Assembly (NCBI GenBank): GCA_009602735.1
Contig: WELA01007202.1
Span: 726,881-790,880, forward strand
DNA: 64,000 nucleotides
Direction of reading: 5' to 3'
From: Mesotaenium endlicherianum
Lineage: Eukaryota; Streptophyta; Zygnematophyceae; Zygnematales; Mesotaeniaceae
The first letter of the stretch is position 1. The number at the start of each line of letters is the position of its first letter. The notes below the pieces were generated by a model, which had not been told where the DNA came from, made no database searches, and saw only the letters and a list, made by a program, of their open reading frames with translations. Both the position numbers and the translations under genes were made by a program. Below are positions 21,794 to 33,814 of this stretch, in pieces.

Positions 21794-23556
21794 TGAGTCG
21801 GTTCGCCCGTACTAAGCGCACGAGTAAAATTTCACGCATGCGCGCCGCCTGAATCAAGTCCAATGCCGTCGAATCTTTTCCCGTCGACTTGTTTCGCTCG
21901 TGAGTTTAAGAAACGCGTCGATCGACGGGATCAAAAATGTACAGGTCTGTGTGTCAGGTTCTTGCAGCAATAACGGGTACTGTGAATTTTAGCAAAACTC
22001 ATTCGCCACTGTTTTGGCTTTTGCCAATATTTTGGCAAGGCAGCGGCAACGTTGCTCGCATCAGTGTAGTTGCACAGTTCTTCACTGCACAACCCCCATC
22101 AACTCGCAACCGTGGACATATGTGCAGCCGCAACCATGTCCGTCCTAGGTTTGTTTAGTTTTTTTTGCAACACTGTCTCTCTTTTTCGTCCCATCCCCCC
22201 ATCTCAGTGCACTTATGCTCTTTCCCGCTTTCTTCGCCATTCTCCCCCTCTCCTCTCCCTCTTCTCTCCCTCTCTTATCTAAAAAGCTCTCCCTTTCTGT
22301 GTGCTTGCGACAGCTGCTATGTATCAGGCAGCTGTTGCCATGTGTCGAGGTGTTGTCAGGGCTGGTGTTTCAGAATTATCTTGCTTGTTTTGCTTGGGAG
22401 CTGCCAAGGACAAGGAGAGGGGAGAGAGCCAAGGTTGCCTAGGTTTTGCCGGCAGGGGCATACTAGGTTGCAGCTAAACGACTGGACTGGTCGTAATTCT
22501 TACCCGGGGCTAGGCTGTAGCACCCCGTACTGCCCTGGGCTGACTAGCTGTGGCTCACCGTTGGGCTGCAGATCAAGGCTGGGCCGGCAGTACCTTTGCC
22601 CTGGGCCTTACCCCCGGGCTGGCGACTCATCCCTGGACTGGCTGGGTTGTAGCTCGTCCCTGCATCTGCTAATCTCTCGCCTCCTCTCCCTACTCTTCAT
22701 CCTGCTGAACCTCAGAACCTCCTATTGCACCTCTTCCTCCTCCTCCTCCCGCACCTGCTTTTGCTCCTGTACCTCCTCTATGGTCACATCTCCTTCTCCT
22801 CCTGCACCTCCTCCTTCCCTTGCTGCCCCTCCTACTCCTTAAAAGGGGAAGGAGAAAGGAAGGGGGGCTCCTTGGATGGCCTGCATGGGCTATCTTGCTC
22901 CCAAACATATCATCTGAGCAGCTGGCACATGGCAGGCTAGCTAGTTGGCTGGCTGCATCAGGTGGTGCATGTAGTGTGCACGACGACAACGGCCATCGAG
23001 TTTAGCACGATAGTGGCCAGGCTGAGAGAGCACGCCTTCCTCAATCTCCAAGTATGAGACCCCGTGCCCTCTCTCTCTCTCTCATCCATTCACGTGTGCT
23101 TGCGTTGCGGGATCCCGCTTGGTGGAGTCATGCCTCTTGCTTCCATGGACAAGGGGGTGTTGGCTGTGTGAAGGTTGTGCGCGTGTGTCGACTGGCACAC
23201 GCGCACGCATGCACACTTCTGTTTGCTGGTGAAGTGGAGGGGGGGAACAACCATGGGGTCGTGTGTTTGCGTGCCCCCCCTGGAGGCGCGTGAGTTGTTG
23301 TGGGTGTTTTTGTGCTGTCATCATTTATTTTTACGTGCATGTGAGTGCAAGGGCTGTTGCGGGGGAGAACGGCAATGCTGCCCACCCTCTTGTCTTGCAA
23401 TTCAGGTGTGCAGGAGGGGGGGCGTTGTCCGTCAAGGGGAGGGGGTTGCACTGCACGGGAACTTGCTGCCTGAATTGCCTGCCGACGGAAGCTTAGAAAC
23501 CCCCCCCCCCCCATGGGTGCGTGCATGTGTCCATGTCTAGCGGATGGCATGCGGGG

Positions 23557-23675
23557 GCTCTCCCTCCTTCCCTTCCTCCCTCCCTCTCTCACACTCGTCT
23601 CACTCCCTCCCTCTCTCTTGCTCTCTTGCTCTTTTTCTCCCTCTCTCCCTCCCTCCCTCTCTCCCCCTCCCTCCC

Positions 23676-23712
<37 letters not shown>
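23557..23712. repeat. Polypyrimidine microsatellite (CCT/CT)n
   Basis: An almost pure pyrimidine run on + that ends in a clean (CT)n. It produces long Ser/Leu/Pro frames on + and Arg/Glu frames on -, which are artefacts. It lies within the hAT-type element. Confidence 0.85.
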
Positions 23713-25182
23713 GTGTGCGCGCTGTCAGCTGTTGCCATATGTCAAAGGGTCGTTGGGGCTGCAGCAGCAACATGCTTGTCACACTCTCTCTCCTTGTCCT
23801 TACTTCTCTCCCGCTCTCCCCTCTTTCCCACTCTTACTCTTCCTCTCTTCTCTTGACATCTCTTTCCTCTTTCTCTCTCCCTCTTTGTATGTGCTCTCGA
23901 GCTTTGTAGCTCTTGTTTTCCTTTGAATTGACGATGTGAACTCGATGTGGATTGCATGTGTTTGTTTATGCAGGCAAAAAGAGGTATATGAGAGGTCTCA
24001 AGGCATTCTTACAAGTTGGTTACTTCACTTGTTGCGAAGCAATTAGCTCATGAACTTTAGCATTTAGGCTGGACCTGGTTTGTCATGCTTGTAAGATAGA
24101 GTTATGACAGATTTGGCACAATGTATTTTTTATAGGTGGCTATGAAAGTAAAATATTGAGGTTTTAGGACTTTAATTTAATCCAAGATTGGATCAACGTT
24201 TGTATTAACATATTCAATATACTATACATATGATTTATAATGGAGGCTCCAAAATTGACAAGCACGCAAATTGCCACCTTTATTATGAGGTAAAAACCAA
24301 CTCGAAAAGGCCAAGTAAAACCAACCGACTGTGAAAAGTGGACAATCAACTCTAGTAAGGTGGGTAAACGCATGCTTGTTAAATGGTTAAATCCTCTTTA
24401 CACTTCTTCATTGAAGCGTATTGTACTCAATTATGAATCAGAGTTTACTTCTAAGCCTTCTCATTGAAATGATAGCCTACATAAGTACTAAAAAGAGCCT
24501 TTGCTAAGCGGCCCTCCCAGTGTTCTCCACCACGTTTTTCGCTGAGGCTCTATCGCGCAGTTTATCTCTAAGAGGCAATTATAGGTACTTCGCAATTCTT
24601 ACATGTTTGATGATTATGAGTGCTATTAATTTCTTATGCAGACCTCATTAATTTCAAAATAGATCTTCATAATATCTTACACATTGTGTTAAGTAATAAG
24701 TTTGTTAACTAGTACATCAAAGAAGGTCTGCTGAGCGGCCTTCCCACTTCAACCATCCCATTATTGTTTTTATAAGATTAACTAAACTCCCGAATCATTA
24801 TCTATGGCAGTTTGGTTAGGCTCCATCCTTTGCAACCGGTGGCGGTGGTTCAAACCCGTCAGCTTTCGCCCAATGTCCAGAAAGAGGACCAGTACATTTT
24901 CACGAGCTTTCACTGCAAAGCGGGCAGCAAAAACTTCCGGAAGCTTCCTAAGAAAGAGACTAGCCATTTTGAACTAGAAAAAGGACTTACACGACGTAAT
25001 TCTTTTACACATGCGACCGACATGGAACGTCGACGTCGTAGCTATTTCACGTCGACGCCGTAATGACGTTAGCGTACTAGGCGAATTAAGCGAACTAGTC
25101 CATTTTTTTGAACCCCGTCTAAGCGAACTCGCGTGTTAGTCGAACTAAGCGTACAAGCGTACGGCGTAACCCTGCTTTCATC

Positions 25183-27106
25183 CATGAGGACTTAGCTAAG
25201 CGGCTAAGGCTGCCTTCTTTCACCCAAGGGAATAGAAAAATATTCTTTGAAGATGCTCCAAGTAAATGAGCAATTGTGATTTCTTCAAAGAAAGTAATGA
25301 ATTTCTAGGCCATGTTGTCAGCAAAGAAGGCATCAGTGAGGATCTTAAGAAGTTCCAGACCATAAGAGACTGGCCTATACCACAATATGTCTCCGAAGTT
25401 AAATCCTTGCTTGTATTGGCTAACTACTATAAGAGATTCATTGAGAATTATTCTACAAAGGTCAGTAAACTGATTGACCTTACCAAGACCTTACCAATCT
25501 CCGACAAAACCACAAAGAATGGTAAGGTAAAGCAGGAGTGGCGTCTTGTGTAGTATGAGTCAATGAAATTTAATCCAGGTGAGATTAATTACTCTGTGCA
25601 TGATAAAGAGCTGCTAGCTATCATTCATGTGCTCAAATAGTGGAGAGCATACTTACGAAATAAAGCTTTTAGGGTGATTACAGATCATCTAGCTCTGACT
25701 CACTTTCAGAAGAAGTCCAAACTGTCAAGGAGGGAGAATCGCTGGAGCCAGATGCTGGAGCAATTTCAAGTCCAGATCGACTACAAACCAGGGAAGTGGA
25801 ATCCTGCTGATGCACTCTTGAGAAGACCTGACTTGCAAGAAAGAAACTTTAGTCAGCATGCTGTAGATAAAGTCCTTTGTCCACTCACTTCACTAAAGGT
25901 CAAAAAGTCCTTCCTTGAACAACTTAGGAAAGCCTACCTTTCTGACCCAACATTTGAGCTCCGCCCCACTGATGGTGTGTGTCCTGCTAAGGCACTCGGG
26001 TATAGGCTTAAGGGTGGGGTCTGGGTGACTGAAACCACCTCAGGCAGGCTGAAGATGGGTATTCCTAATAACTTGGAAATAAGGTCCCTTTTACTGAGTC
26101 AAGCACATGACAGTTTACGGGGTGGGCATTTGGGGCAAGCCAAAACTGTTGGCAAATTGGCAGACCATTATCAATGGGAGGGATTACCTCAGGAGGTCTT
26201 GAAATACATTACATCCTGTGACCAATGCCAAAGAAATAAGTCTAGGCACACACCACCGGAGGGCCTCTTTCAACCGCTGCCCATCCTAGCTGGCCGCTGG
26301 GAAACAATATCTATGGACTGGGTGGTCACACTGCCACGAACTGCCAATGGGCATGATTCGATACTGGTAGTCGTGGATAAACTGACAAAGATGGTCATTT
26401 TCATCCCCACAACTGTCAAAATAACTGCACTCGAAACAGCGAGACAGTTCTACAACCATGTAGTAAGGTAACATGGGCTACCCTCTAATATAATCTCAGA
26501 CAGAGACTCGAAATTTACCTCTAAGTTCTGGAGGGCTTTAATGGGGTTAATGGGAGTCAGGCTCAGCACAGCAAACCACCCTCAGACTGATGGGCTGACT
26601 GAAAGAACTAACCAAGTTTTGCAAGAGGTATTGAGAGCCTATATTATCCAAGAACAAGATAATTGGAATGACCTGTTACCTTAAATCCAGTTTGCGGTCA
26701 ACAGTGCAGTGCACGCGTTAACAGGCAAGATACCTTTTGAACTGAGTCTGGGTAGAGTCCCTAAGTCTCCTTTAGATGTCGTAGGGGAGTCCTTAACTCA
26801 CCCTGAAGGGATTAACAACCCGGTCCCCCTCCAGTTAACCCGGGAGTTTGCTGACACCATCAGAAGTAACAGAACCTGCACAAAGTCCAGGCAAACCAAC
26901 AAAAATACGCTAATCAACACCGTCGAGAACTGACATTTTCTAAGGGAGATTTAGTCAGACTACATTCTCAGCACCTGTACCTACCTGGTGTGGTCAAGAA
27001 CAAGCTTGGTCCTGTCTAGGTCAGTCCATTTGGTCCATTCGGTGGTGCGCCGTGTCGGTCAGAATGCTTACAAACTGAACATGTCAGCAGAATATCAGGG
27101 TCACCC
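25183..27106 (+). pseudogene. Pol of family A element 2: protease end, RT end, RNase H, integrase
   Basis: After the end of the protease a deletion removes most of RT. The frame resumes with CDFFKESNEFLGHVVSKEG and LLVLANYYKRFIENYS (RT connection). RNase H follows: NYSVHDKELLAIIHVLK and VITDHLALTHFQ, ending YKPGKWNPADALLRRPD. Integrase: zinc finger HDSLRGGHLG and CDQCQRNKSRH; core MDWVVTLPRTANGHD, VVDKLTKMVIFIP, ISDRDSKFTSKFWRAL and NHPQTDGLTERTNQ, with D, D and E present. TAA at 26468 and 26683 stand where the other copies have Gln. The C-terminal GPY/F-like part runs to 27106, where family B is inserted. Confidence 0.85.
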
Positions 27107-27609
27107 TGTAGTGATTTGAGTTATTATATATTAGTATGCATATATTTTAATGTTTTCAAATATATTTGGAGTGGTATTGTGAGGAGTCAAGTGTGAATAG
27201 GTACTCTAGTAACTTGGTTCATGTCCTTTGTACCTTCCAAGGCATTTTCGAAGTTAGAGGAAAGACCTAGAAAAACTCCATGTGGCAAAAATCAGATTTG
27301 CCATCTTTAGGTCAAAAGGACATGTGTACATTATTCTAGAAAGAGGTGGCAAGTTTTGGGATGTGTTGGGTGCCAACACATCAACATACACCTTCCTAGA
27401 AATTACTTATGTAGCAAGTATATAAACAAGAGCTAGAACATAGAAAGACATTCCAGAATCACTCTTGTACTTGCCAAAATCCAGAAATATATTAACTTTC
27501 AAGAAGCCATCTCTCTTTCAAGAAGCTACCACTTGTGTTCAAAGATCCTTGTCTTGAATAGATAAAGTATTCTGTTTTACTAAGTACTTTATCTACCTCT
27601 TTCACTATA
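27107..27609 (+). repeat. 5' LTR of family B
   Basis: 503 bp, TGTAGTGATTTGAG to TTTCACTATA (terminal CA mutated to TA). Carries the TATA box and should hold the promoter. Matches the 3' LTR except for ~10 substitutions and a 20-bp deletion relative to it. Confidence 0.95.
27419..27426 (+). promoter_or_regulatory. TATA box of family B LTR
   Basis: TATATAAA about 190 bp before the LTR end and 228 bp before the gag ATG. The same element is present in the 3' LTR. Confidence 0.6.
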
Positions 27610-27610
27610 G

Positions 27611-27622
27611 TGGTTTCGGAGC
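27611..27622 (+). other. Primer binding site, initiator tRNA-Met type
   Basis: TGGTTTCGGAGC begins one base after the LTR and matches 10 of 12 bases of TGGTATCAGAGC. Confidence 0.75.
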
Positions 27623-27646
27623 TAGCCACTTTGGTAGCACAAGAAG

Positions 27647-28926
27647 ATGGCCGATCCTCAAGACCAACAGCAAGCTTTCGAAGGAAGCCCTTCCTCTCCA
27701 AGACACTCTCCCCCAGCGCCGATGGGAGAGCCCACTCAAGAAAATCTGCAACAACAAGAAGCACCACAAGTTGGAGCACACCCTCCTCCAGCGNCATGGA
27801 AGAGCCTACTCAAGGAAATCTCCAACAACAAGAAGCACCACAAGGAGGAGCACCTTCAAATCCCGTGGCAGCCGCTATAGCAAAGTTGACCCCACCACAA
27901 GGAGTTCCCGCAAATGAGTGGGCAGCCTTCCTAATGACCGTCCACAACCAAGTGGGCTTGGCCACCTATGAAGCAACCGTGCAAGCGTCAAGAGAAGCTA
28001 TGGCTGCCATGGTTGCCCCTATTGCGAGCAATGCTCAAAATCCAGCCCCGGCTCAAGCGCCTCCACAAGAGCCAACGAGAGCAAGGAAACTCATCAAGCC
28101 CGGCAAACCCGACACTTTCAACCCCGGGAAAGGTGCCAACCTGAATTTATGGCTCTACCAAGTGGAGACGTACCTCGCATTCCTTGAAGTACCCGAGGAG
28201 GACTACGTTCCCTTTGCCGTTACCTTACTTAGAGGAGCAGCAACATCATGGTGGCGTAACTATCAAGCGGCTATATATCAAGCTATGGCGCACCCCATGC
28301 TCGGCCAAGAGCCCCCACCATCATATGCAAGATGGGCAGATTTTCGTGAGGCCCTCAAGAAGCAATTCATGCCCATCAATGCGGAGAAGATTGCCCGAGG
28401 AAAGCTCCACCATCTCAAGCAAACGACGTCCGTTCAAGAGTATACATCCAGATTTCACGCCCTCACTCTTGAGATCCCCAACATGTCTCTCGAGGAGAAG
28501 ATTGACCGCTACATCTTTGGCCTCAAACCCAAGGTGGCAAAGGAAGTGGAGTTACGCGACTTGACGGACTTCTCAAAGATCATTGAAGTGGCCCAAAAGG
28601 TGGATACCTTGGATTTCAAGCACTCCGTGCCTTCATCTTCACGGGTACCGACGACGCGGGTGTACGCAGCCCCTTCCACATCCGAATCTGGACCCACACC
28701 CATGGAAATCGGAGTTATTAAAAGGGACCCCGCGGCTGCCCGGAAGAGTGGAAGACCCTCCAATGACACTTATGATGCAAGAAACCAGCAAGGAGTGAAA
28801 GCAAGACTCTCCCCGGCTGAAAAAGAAGCTCTCATGACGGCTGGACTATGCTTTTATTGCAAGGAAAAGGGCCATCGTGCACTTTCATGCCCCAAAAAGT
28901 TGTCAAAAAACGGACAGCGCCGGTAG
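27647..28926 (+). CDS. gag: Gag of family B
   Basis: The best start is ATG 27647 (MADPQDQQQAFEGS), 25 bp after the primer site. The frame must change at the unresolved base N at 27793, probably an assembly indel, to join the long frame that ends at TAG 28924-28926. An ~70-bp tandem duplication (EPTQ-NLQQQEAP repeated) surrounds that base. The Gag core has NLWLYQVETYLAFLEVPEED, TSWWRNYQAA, FREALKKQFMPINAE and TTSVQEYTSRFHAL. A C-terminal zinc knuckle CFYCKEKGHRALSC fits C-x2-C-x4-H-x4-C. Gag packages the RNA. The end of the gene overlaps the -1 frame of pol. Confidence 0.9.
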
Positions 28927-28940
28927 GCCAGGAGCCTACC
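28905..28940 (+). promoter_or_regulatory. -1 ribosomal frameshift signal, gag to pol
   Basis: The heptamer A AAA AAC (28905-28911) is in the gag frame, as X XXY YYZ requires. After a 10-base spacer, GGTAGGC (28922-28928) and GCCTACC (28934-28940) form a perfect 7-bp stem with a 5-base loop. The gag stop TAG (28924-28926) lies in the stem. The open frame after a -1 slip is exactly the pol frame ([11 protein letters not shown] and on). Confidence 0.8.
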
Positions 28941-31900
28941 ACCCCAAGACCCACTTCACGAGAAGGCAACACGCCAAGTGAGGTGGAGACCCCCGTTGAA
29001 GACGACGTTCCAGCCCCAATGAGTTTGAGAGGTTACCTTGGAGGAGAGAAGGTCCACATCTTGGTGGATAGCGGAGCTCAAGGCAACTTCATTGCTGCAG
29101 ATTTTGCCACCAAGCACGGTATTACTATGCGAACTCTTGACCACGACGAGGAGATTATGATGCCCGATGGATTCTCCTATACTACCCCTTCCAAGAAGAC
29201 GTACCCCTTGGCACTCTCTATCAAGTCCTTCAAGGATAGAGTAGTGTTCTCCCCCATGCAATTGGGCAAGTACGACGTCATCCTAGGGACGCCTTGGTTG
29301 ACCAAGCACAACCCCCAAGTTGATTGGAGGACCGGTACTATCAAGATCAAGAATGACATCACTTCAAGAATCTGTATTTTGCGCGCAATCCAGAATATCC
29401 AGACCCAAGACATCCAGAAGCCGGCACACGAGATACTATTGTCCGCCCTCCAACTCAAGAGACTTGTGAGGAAGGGACACGAGCTTCTTTTGGCCTTGAT
29501 CACGCCAAAAGACATCAAGAAAGACGTCGAGAGTCAAGAAGGCAGCCCCGTTCCCAAGGAGATACAAGAAGTCTTTGAGGACTAGAAAGAAGTATTCTCC
29601 CCGGAATTGCCCAAGGGCCTACCCCCCAAAAGATTCGTAGACCACAAGATAGAGTTGGAGCCCGGAAGCAAGCCCATCTCTCGGCCTACGTTCAAAATGT
29701 CATACACGGAGCTAGACGAAGTCAAGAAGCAAATCAAGGAGCTACTGGAGCATGGCTTCATTCGACCTAGCAAGTCGCCATTTGGAGCCCCGGTGCTATT
29801 TGTCAAGAAGAAAGATGGTACCTTGAGGATGTGTGTGGACTATCGCGCCCTCAACAAGATCACCATCAAGAATCGATACCCGCTGCCGCGCATGGATGAG
29901 CTCATGGACCGGCTGGTTGGAGCCAAGTACTTCACGAAGATTGACTTACGGAGCGGCTACCACCAGATTCGCATCGCAGAACCGGACATAGAGAAGACGG
30001 CATTCAGGACAAGATATGGACATTTTGAGTTCATGGTCCTGCCATTTGGACTCACCAACGCGCCAGCAACTTTCATGACTATGATGAACACCATATTTCA
30101 GCCCATGTTGGACAGATTTGTGGTGGTATTCATCGATGACATCCTTATCTACAGCAAGACCCTTGAAGAGCATGCGAGACACTTGAAAGAAGTCCTTGAA
30201 GTATTGAAGCAAAACAAGCTATTTGCGAAGGAGTCAAAGTGCGAGTTTGCCAAACAAGAAGTGGAGTTCCTAGGTCTCCACGTGACTGCTGATGGCATCA
30301 AGATGGACCCCAAGAAGACCACGGTGGTGGAGGAATGGCCAACCCCCACGACCAAGAAAGAACTCCAGTCATTCTTGGGATTTGCCAATTGGTACAGAAA
30401 ATTCATCCAAGGCTTCTCGCACATAGCAGCCCCCCTGACAGATCTACTCAAGAAGGACAGGCTATATACATGGACCGAGAAAGAGGAAGAGGCATTTCAA
30501 GAGTTAAAGCGAAGATTGACCACATCCCCGGTGCTCACACTCCCAAGTCCAAACCCAGATTGGCCCTTCCACGTCATCACCGATGCATCTTCCTATGCAA
30601 TAGGAGCAATCCTGCTTCAAGACCAAGGCAAGGGACTGCAGCCCATCGCCTACGAGTCAAGGAAGCTAAATCCAGCCGAGCAAAATTATACAACCACGGA
30701 GCGAGAGGCATTGGCGATTGTACATGCCTTGAAGGTTTGGCGCTGCTACGTTGAAGGACGCAAAGTACTGGTCACCACGGACCACGAGGCGTTAAAGCAC
30801 CTCCAAACGCAGCCGTATCTCTCAAGGAGACAAGCAAGATGGAGCGGATACTTGCAACAATACAACATCACGATTCAGTACCAGCCCGGCAAGACAAACC
30901 CGGCTGACCCCCTCTCAAGACTGCAATTAAATGCAGTGATGGTATCCCTGAAGACAGATCTGGAAGCTCGATTTTCAGCCGCCTATGAAAGAGACCCTTA
31001 CTACAAGAACGGAGAAGCAGCCTTGGACCCATGCAAGAAGCAAGAAGGCAATTATTGGGTGAGGCAAGATACGGGCCAGAGATGTGTTCCTAATGACTTA
31101 GACCTCCGGCTCTTGCTTCTACGAGAAGCACACGACAACCCTCTTGGAGGACACTTTGGAATCCTAAGGACCACGGGCGTTCTAGCTAGGACTTATTGTT
31201 GGCCAGGCATGTCTAAGCAAGTCAAGGAGTACTGCAGGAGCTGTGACACATGCCAAAGAATCAAGCCATCATCGCAAAAGGCGGGAGGACTCCTCCAACC
31301 ACTACCAATCCCCGAAAGACAATGGACGGACATCTCAATGGACCTTATCGTGGACTTGCCCGTGACACCTCGAGGCCATAATGCAATACTCACGGCGGTG
31401 GACAGACTTACCAAGATGGCTCATTTTATTCCCACGACGACTAAGGCTACAGCACCACAACTTGCAAGACTCATCTTTGACAACATCTTCCGACTCCATG
31501 GACTACCATCAAGAATTGTGTCAGATAGAGATCCAAGATTCACAAGCCATTTCTGGAAAAATCTCTTCAAGAACTTGGGTACATCGCTGGATATGTCTAC
31601 TGCCTACCACCCACAATCAGATGGGCAAACCGAGCGTATGAATCGTACCCTAAAGACCTCTCTAAAGGCCTACGTGTCTACCCTCGAGCAAGACTGGGAC
31701 ATGTACTTGACCCCCCTCGAGTTTGCCTACAACAACACTACGCAGGCCTCTACCCAAGAGTCCCCATTCTTCCTCAACTATGGCTTCCATCCGACCACGC
31801 CACTGAGCTTCACGGCTGGCCATGATGAAGTACCTGCAGCCACAGATTTTATGGAGACATTAGAAGCAGCCCTTACAGCAGCAAAGAAAGCTCTACAACA

Positions 31901-32513
31901 CGCGCAAGATGCTCAAGCAAGAGTGGCGAACAGATCCAGAAGAGAAATTACGTACAGAGTGGGTGACAACGTGTTACTATCATCCAAGAAGATTTCCCTG
32001 AACAACGGGCTTGCCGGCAGCAAGTTCTCTCCCAAGTATTTGGGACCCTTCAAGGTTATCCAGCAAGTCAACCCCGTTGCTTTCAAGCTTGAAGTTCCCC
32101 AGACTATGCACATCGACCCCGTATTCCACGCTTCCCTCTTCAAGCCGTATGTGCAACCCGACAACAAGTTCCCAGGACGTGTGACAACCCCACCAGCCCC
32201 AACAATAGTGGATGATCATTTGGAGTACGAAGTGGAAGACATAGTGGCTATGAGAAATTTCAGGAGACAGCAGCAATACTTGATCAAGTGGAAAGGATAT
32301 CCAGATTCGGAGAATAGTTGGGTGGCGGCGCACTACCTTGACAAAGTTCAACGAAAGTTGAAGCGCTTCCATACCGCCAACCCCCATCTTGGACCAGCCC
32401 CAAGTCTCTCTACTAGAAGCCCGGAGACTTCAGGGAGGCAGCCTGCCACCATCAAGAAGCAGCAGAAGACCCCTTGGAGGCAGCCTGCAAGAACCACAAA
32501 GAGGAAAAAATGA
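28911..32513 (+). CDS. pol: Pol of family B: protease, RT, RNase H, integrase, chromodomain
   Basis: Read in the -1 frame relative to gag. Protease: [16 protein letters not shown] and [14 protein letters not shown]. One in-frame TAG lies at 29583-29585 between protease and [49 protein letters not shown] and the catalytic [10 protein letters not shown]. RNase [42 protein letters not shown] and TNPADPLSR. Integrase: [10 protein letters not shown] with [11 protein letters not shown]; core D (MDLIVDLP), D ([13 protein letters not shown]) and E ([10 protein letters not shown]). A GPY/F module ([13 protein letters not shown]) is followed by a chromodomain ([27 protein letters not shown]). All catalytic residues are present; only the TAG argues against activity. 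Confidence 0.95.
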
Positions 32514-33292
32514 CTTTAGACACTTTTCTCTTCTTGCAGTTTCTGGACAGACAACTAAAACTGCTACTGGCGATAGGTCTTTTCATATTAAATTCTGAAG
32601 CTTTTCGTGACTATAGTCCATGAGTAGCCGGTCATTTAGAGTCCAAGTTTGCTCAATTTGGAGCACTGGTGAGAGAGATATGATGCTCTCAGTAGAAGGG
32701 GGTCAGGCTGCTGGCATTGTTCGGACAAAATATGCCTTCTGACATTGTGCCTTCCCCTGAACTTGGAATGCTCTGAAACTCAAGAATCTGGTAGAACATC
32801 TTACAGCGCCCAGTTTGAGACTTAGTTTGCAGAATTTGGAGAAGTATAGAAGGACTTATGATTTTCAGAAGTTTCTGCACAGATTTGGAGGAGTGCCTAC
32901 TCTCTCAGCTCTCAACGACACTCCAGAAATGAGAATGCTCTCAAATTTGGTGACCCGGTAGAGTTCTCNGACCAGGTAGAGTTCTTTGACGCGGTCCGTT
33001 AGGCACTCAAATTTAGAGCAGTTCTGTGGCCGCTATGAATTTTTGAGTTCGTGGCAGATTCTGGGCCAACTTGTACAATTTTCTTTATCATTAAGGAGTA
33101 GGCTAGCCAATAAGGTCACACCACCTACGACCTTGCCTAGTCTACCTTACATGTGTAGCACCTGACTTGGCGCCTTTGACTAGTCTTCTTCACATGTGTG
33201 GCATCTGACTTGAAACTGTTGACTACTTTGCTCCACATGTGTAAGACCTGACTTGACGCGCCGAGACGTAGCTTTTTCTGTCGGGGGGGTGA
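32514..33292 (+). other. Family B 3' untranslated region with purine tract
   Basis: ~780 bp without a gene, with one unresolved base at 32970 in a short direct repeat (GTAGAGTTCT twice). It ends in the G-rich tract TCGGGGGGGTGA (33281-33292) immediately before the 3' LTR, the expected primer for plus-strand synthesis. Confidence 0.7.
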
Positions 33293-33814
33293 TGTAGTGA
33301 TTTGAGTTATTATATATTAGTATGCATATATTTCGATGTTTTCAAATATATTTGGAGTGGTATTGTGTGGAGTCAAGTGTGAATAGGTACTCTAGTAACT
33401 TGGTTCATGTCCTTTGTACCTTCCAAGGCATTTTCGAAGTTAGAGGAAAGACCTAGAAGAACTCCATGTGGCAAAAATCAGATGTGCCATTTTTAGGTCA
33501 AAAGGACATGTGTACATTATTCTAGAAAGAGGTGGCAAGTTTTGGGATGTGTTGGGTGCCAACACATCAACATACACCTTCCTAGAAATTACTTATGTAG
33601 CAAGTATATAAACAAGAGCTATAGACATAGAAAGAGCTATGAACATAGAAAGACATTCCAGAATCACTCTTGTACTTGCCAAAATCCAGAAATATATTAA
33701 CTTTCAAGAAGCCATCTCTCTTTCAAGAAGCTACCACTTGTGTTCAAAGATCCTTGTCTTGAATAGATAGAGTATTCTGTTTTACTAAGTACTTTATCTA
33801 TCTGTTTCACTACA
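33293..33814 (+). repeat. 3' LTR of family B
   Basis: 522 bp, TGTAGTGA to TTTCACTACA. Differs from the 5' LTR by ~10 substitutions and by a 20-bp near-tandem duplication (AGCTAT-GACATAGAAAG unit) near 33618-33645. Confidence 0.95.

Larger units (their letters stand above)
21739..25174. mobile_element. hAT-type DNA element, 3.4 kb, no transposase seen
   Basis: Ends CAGGGATACGCCGTACG and (complement of the right end) CAGGGTTACGCCGTACG form inverted repeats opening with the CAGGG typical of hAT elements. Flanking 8-mers TTTTCATC (21731-21738) and CTTTCATC (25175-25182) match at 7 of 8. Removal of the element brings the protease frame back into register. Inside are GTAC-rich subterminal motifs, a G/C-rich block near 22480-22640, a long polypyrimidine tract and AT-rich sequence, but no recognisable transposase, so it looks non-autonomous, possibly with captured DNA. 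Confidence 0.85.
27107..33814 (+). mobile_element. Family B Ty3/gypsy chromovirus, nearly intact, 6.7 kb
   Basis: Two LTRs (503 and 522 bp) start TGTAGTGA and end CACTA-TA/CA. Target duplication CACCC lies at 27102-27106 and 33815-33819. A primer site, gag, pol with all domains and a purine tract are in order. By eye the LTRs differ at about 10 positions plus a 20-bp duplication in the 3' LTR, i.e. about 2%, so it is the youngest large insertion here. It split the C-terminal region of family A element 2 integrase from its chromodomain. Confidence 0.97.

Noticed and set aside
23041-23110. CTCTCTCT run as a regulatory GAGA-type site
   Set aside because: Simple repeat in a non-coding transposon interior; nothing nearby to regulate.
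22165-23926. Long Ser/Leu/Pro-rich frames on plus and Arg/Glu-rich frames on minus
   Set aside because: Produced by polypyrimidine tracts and microsatellites inside the hAT-type element; no domain or start signal.
29946-30451. Minus-strand frames across family B RT
   Set aside because: Shadows of the plus-strand pol frame.
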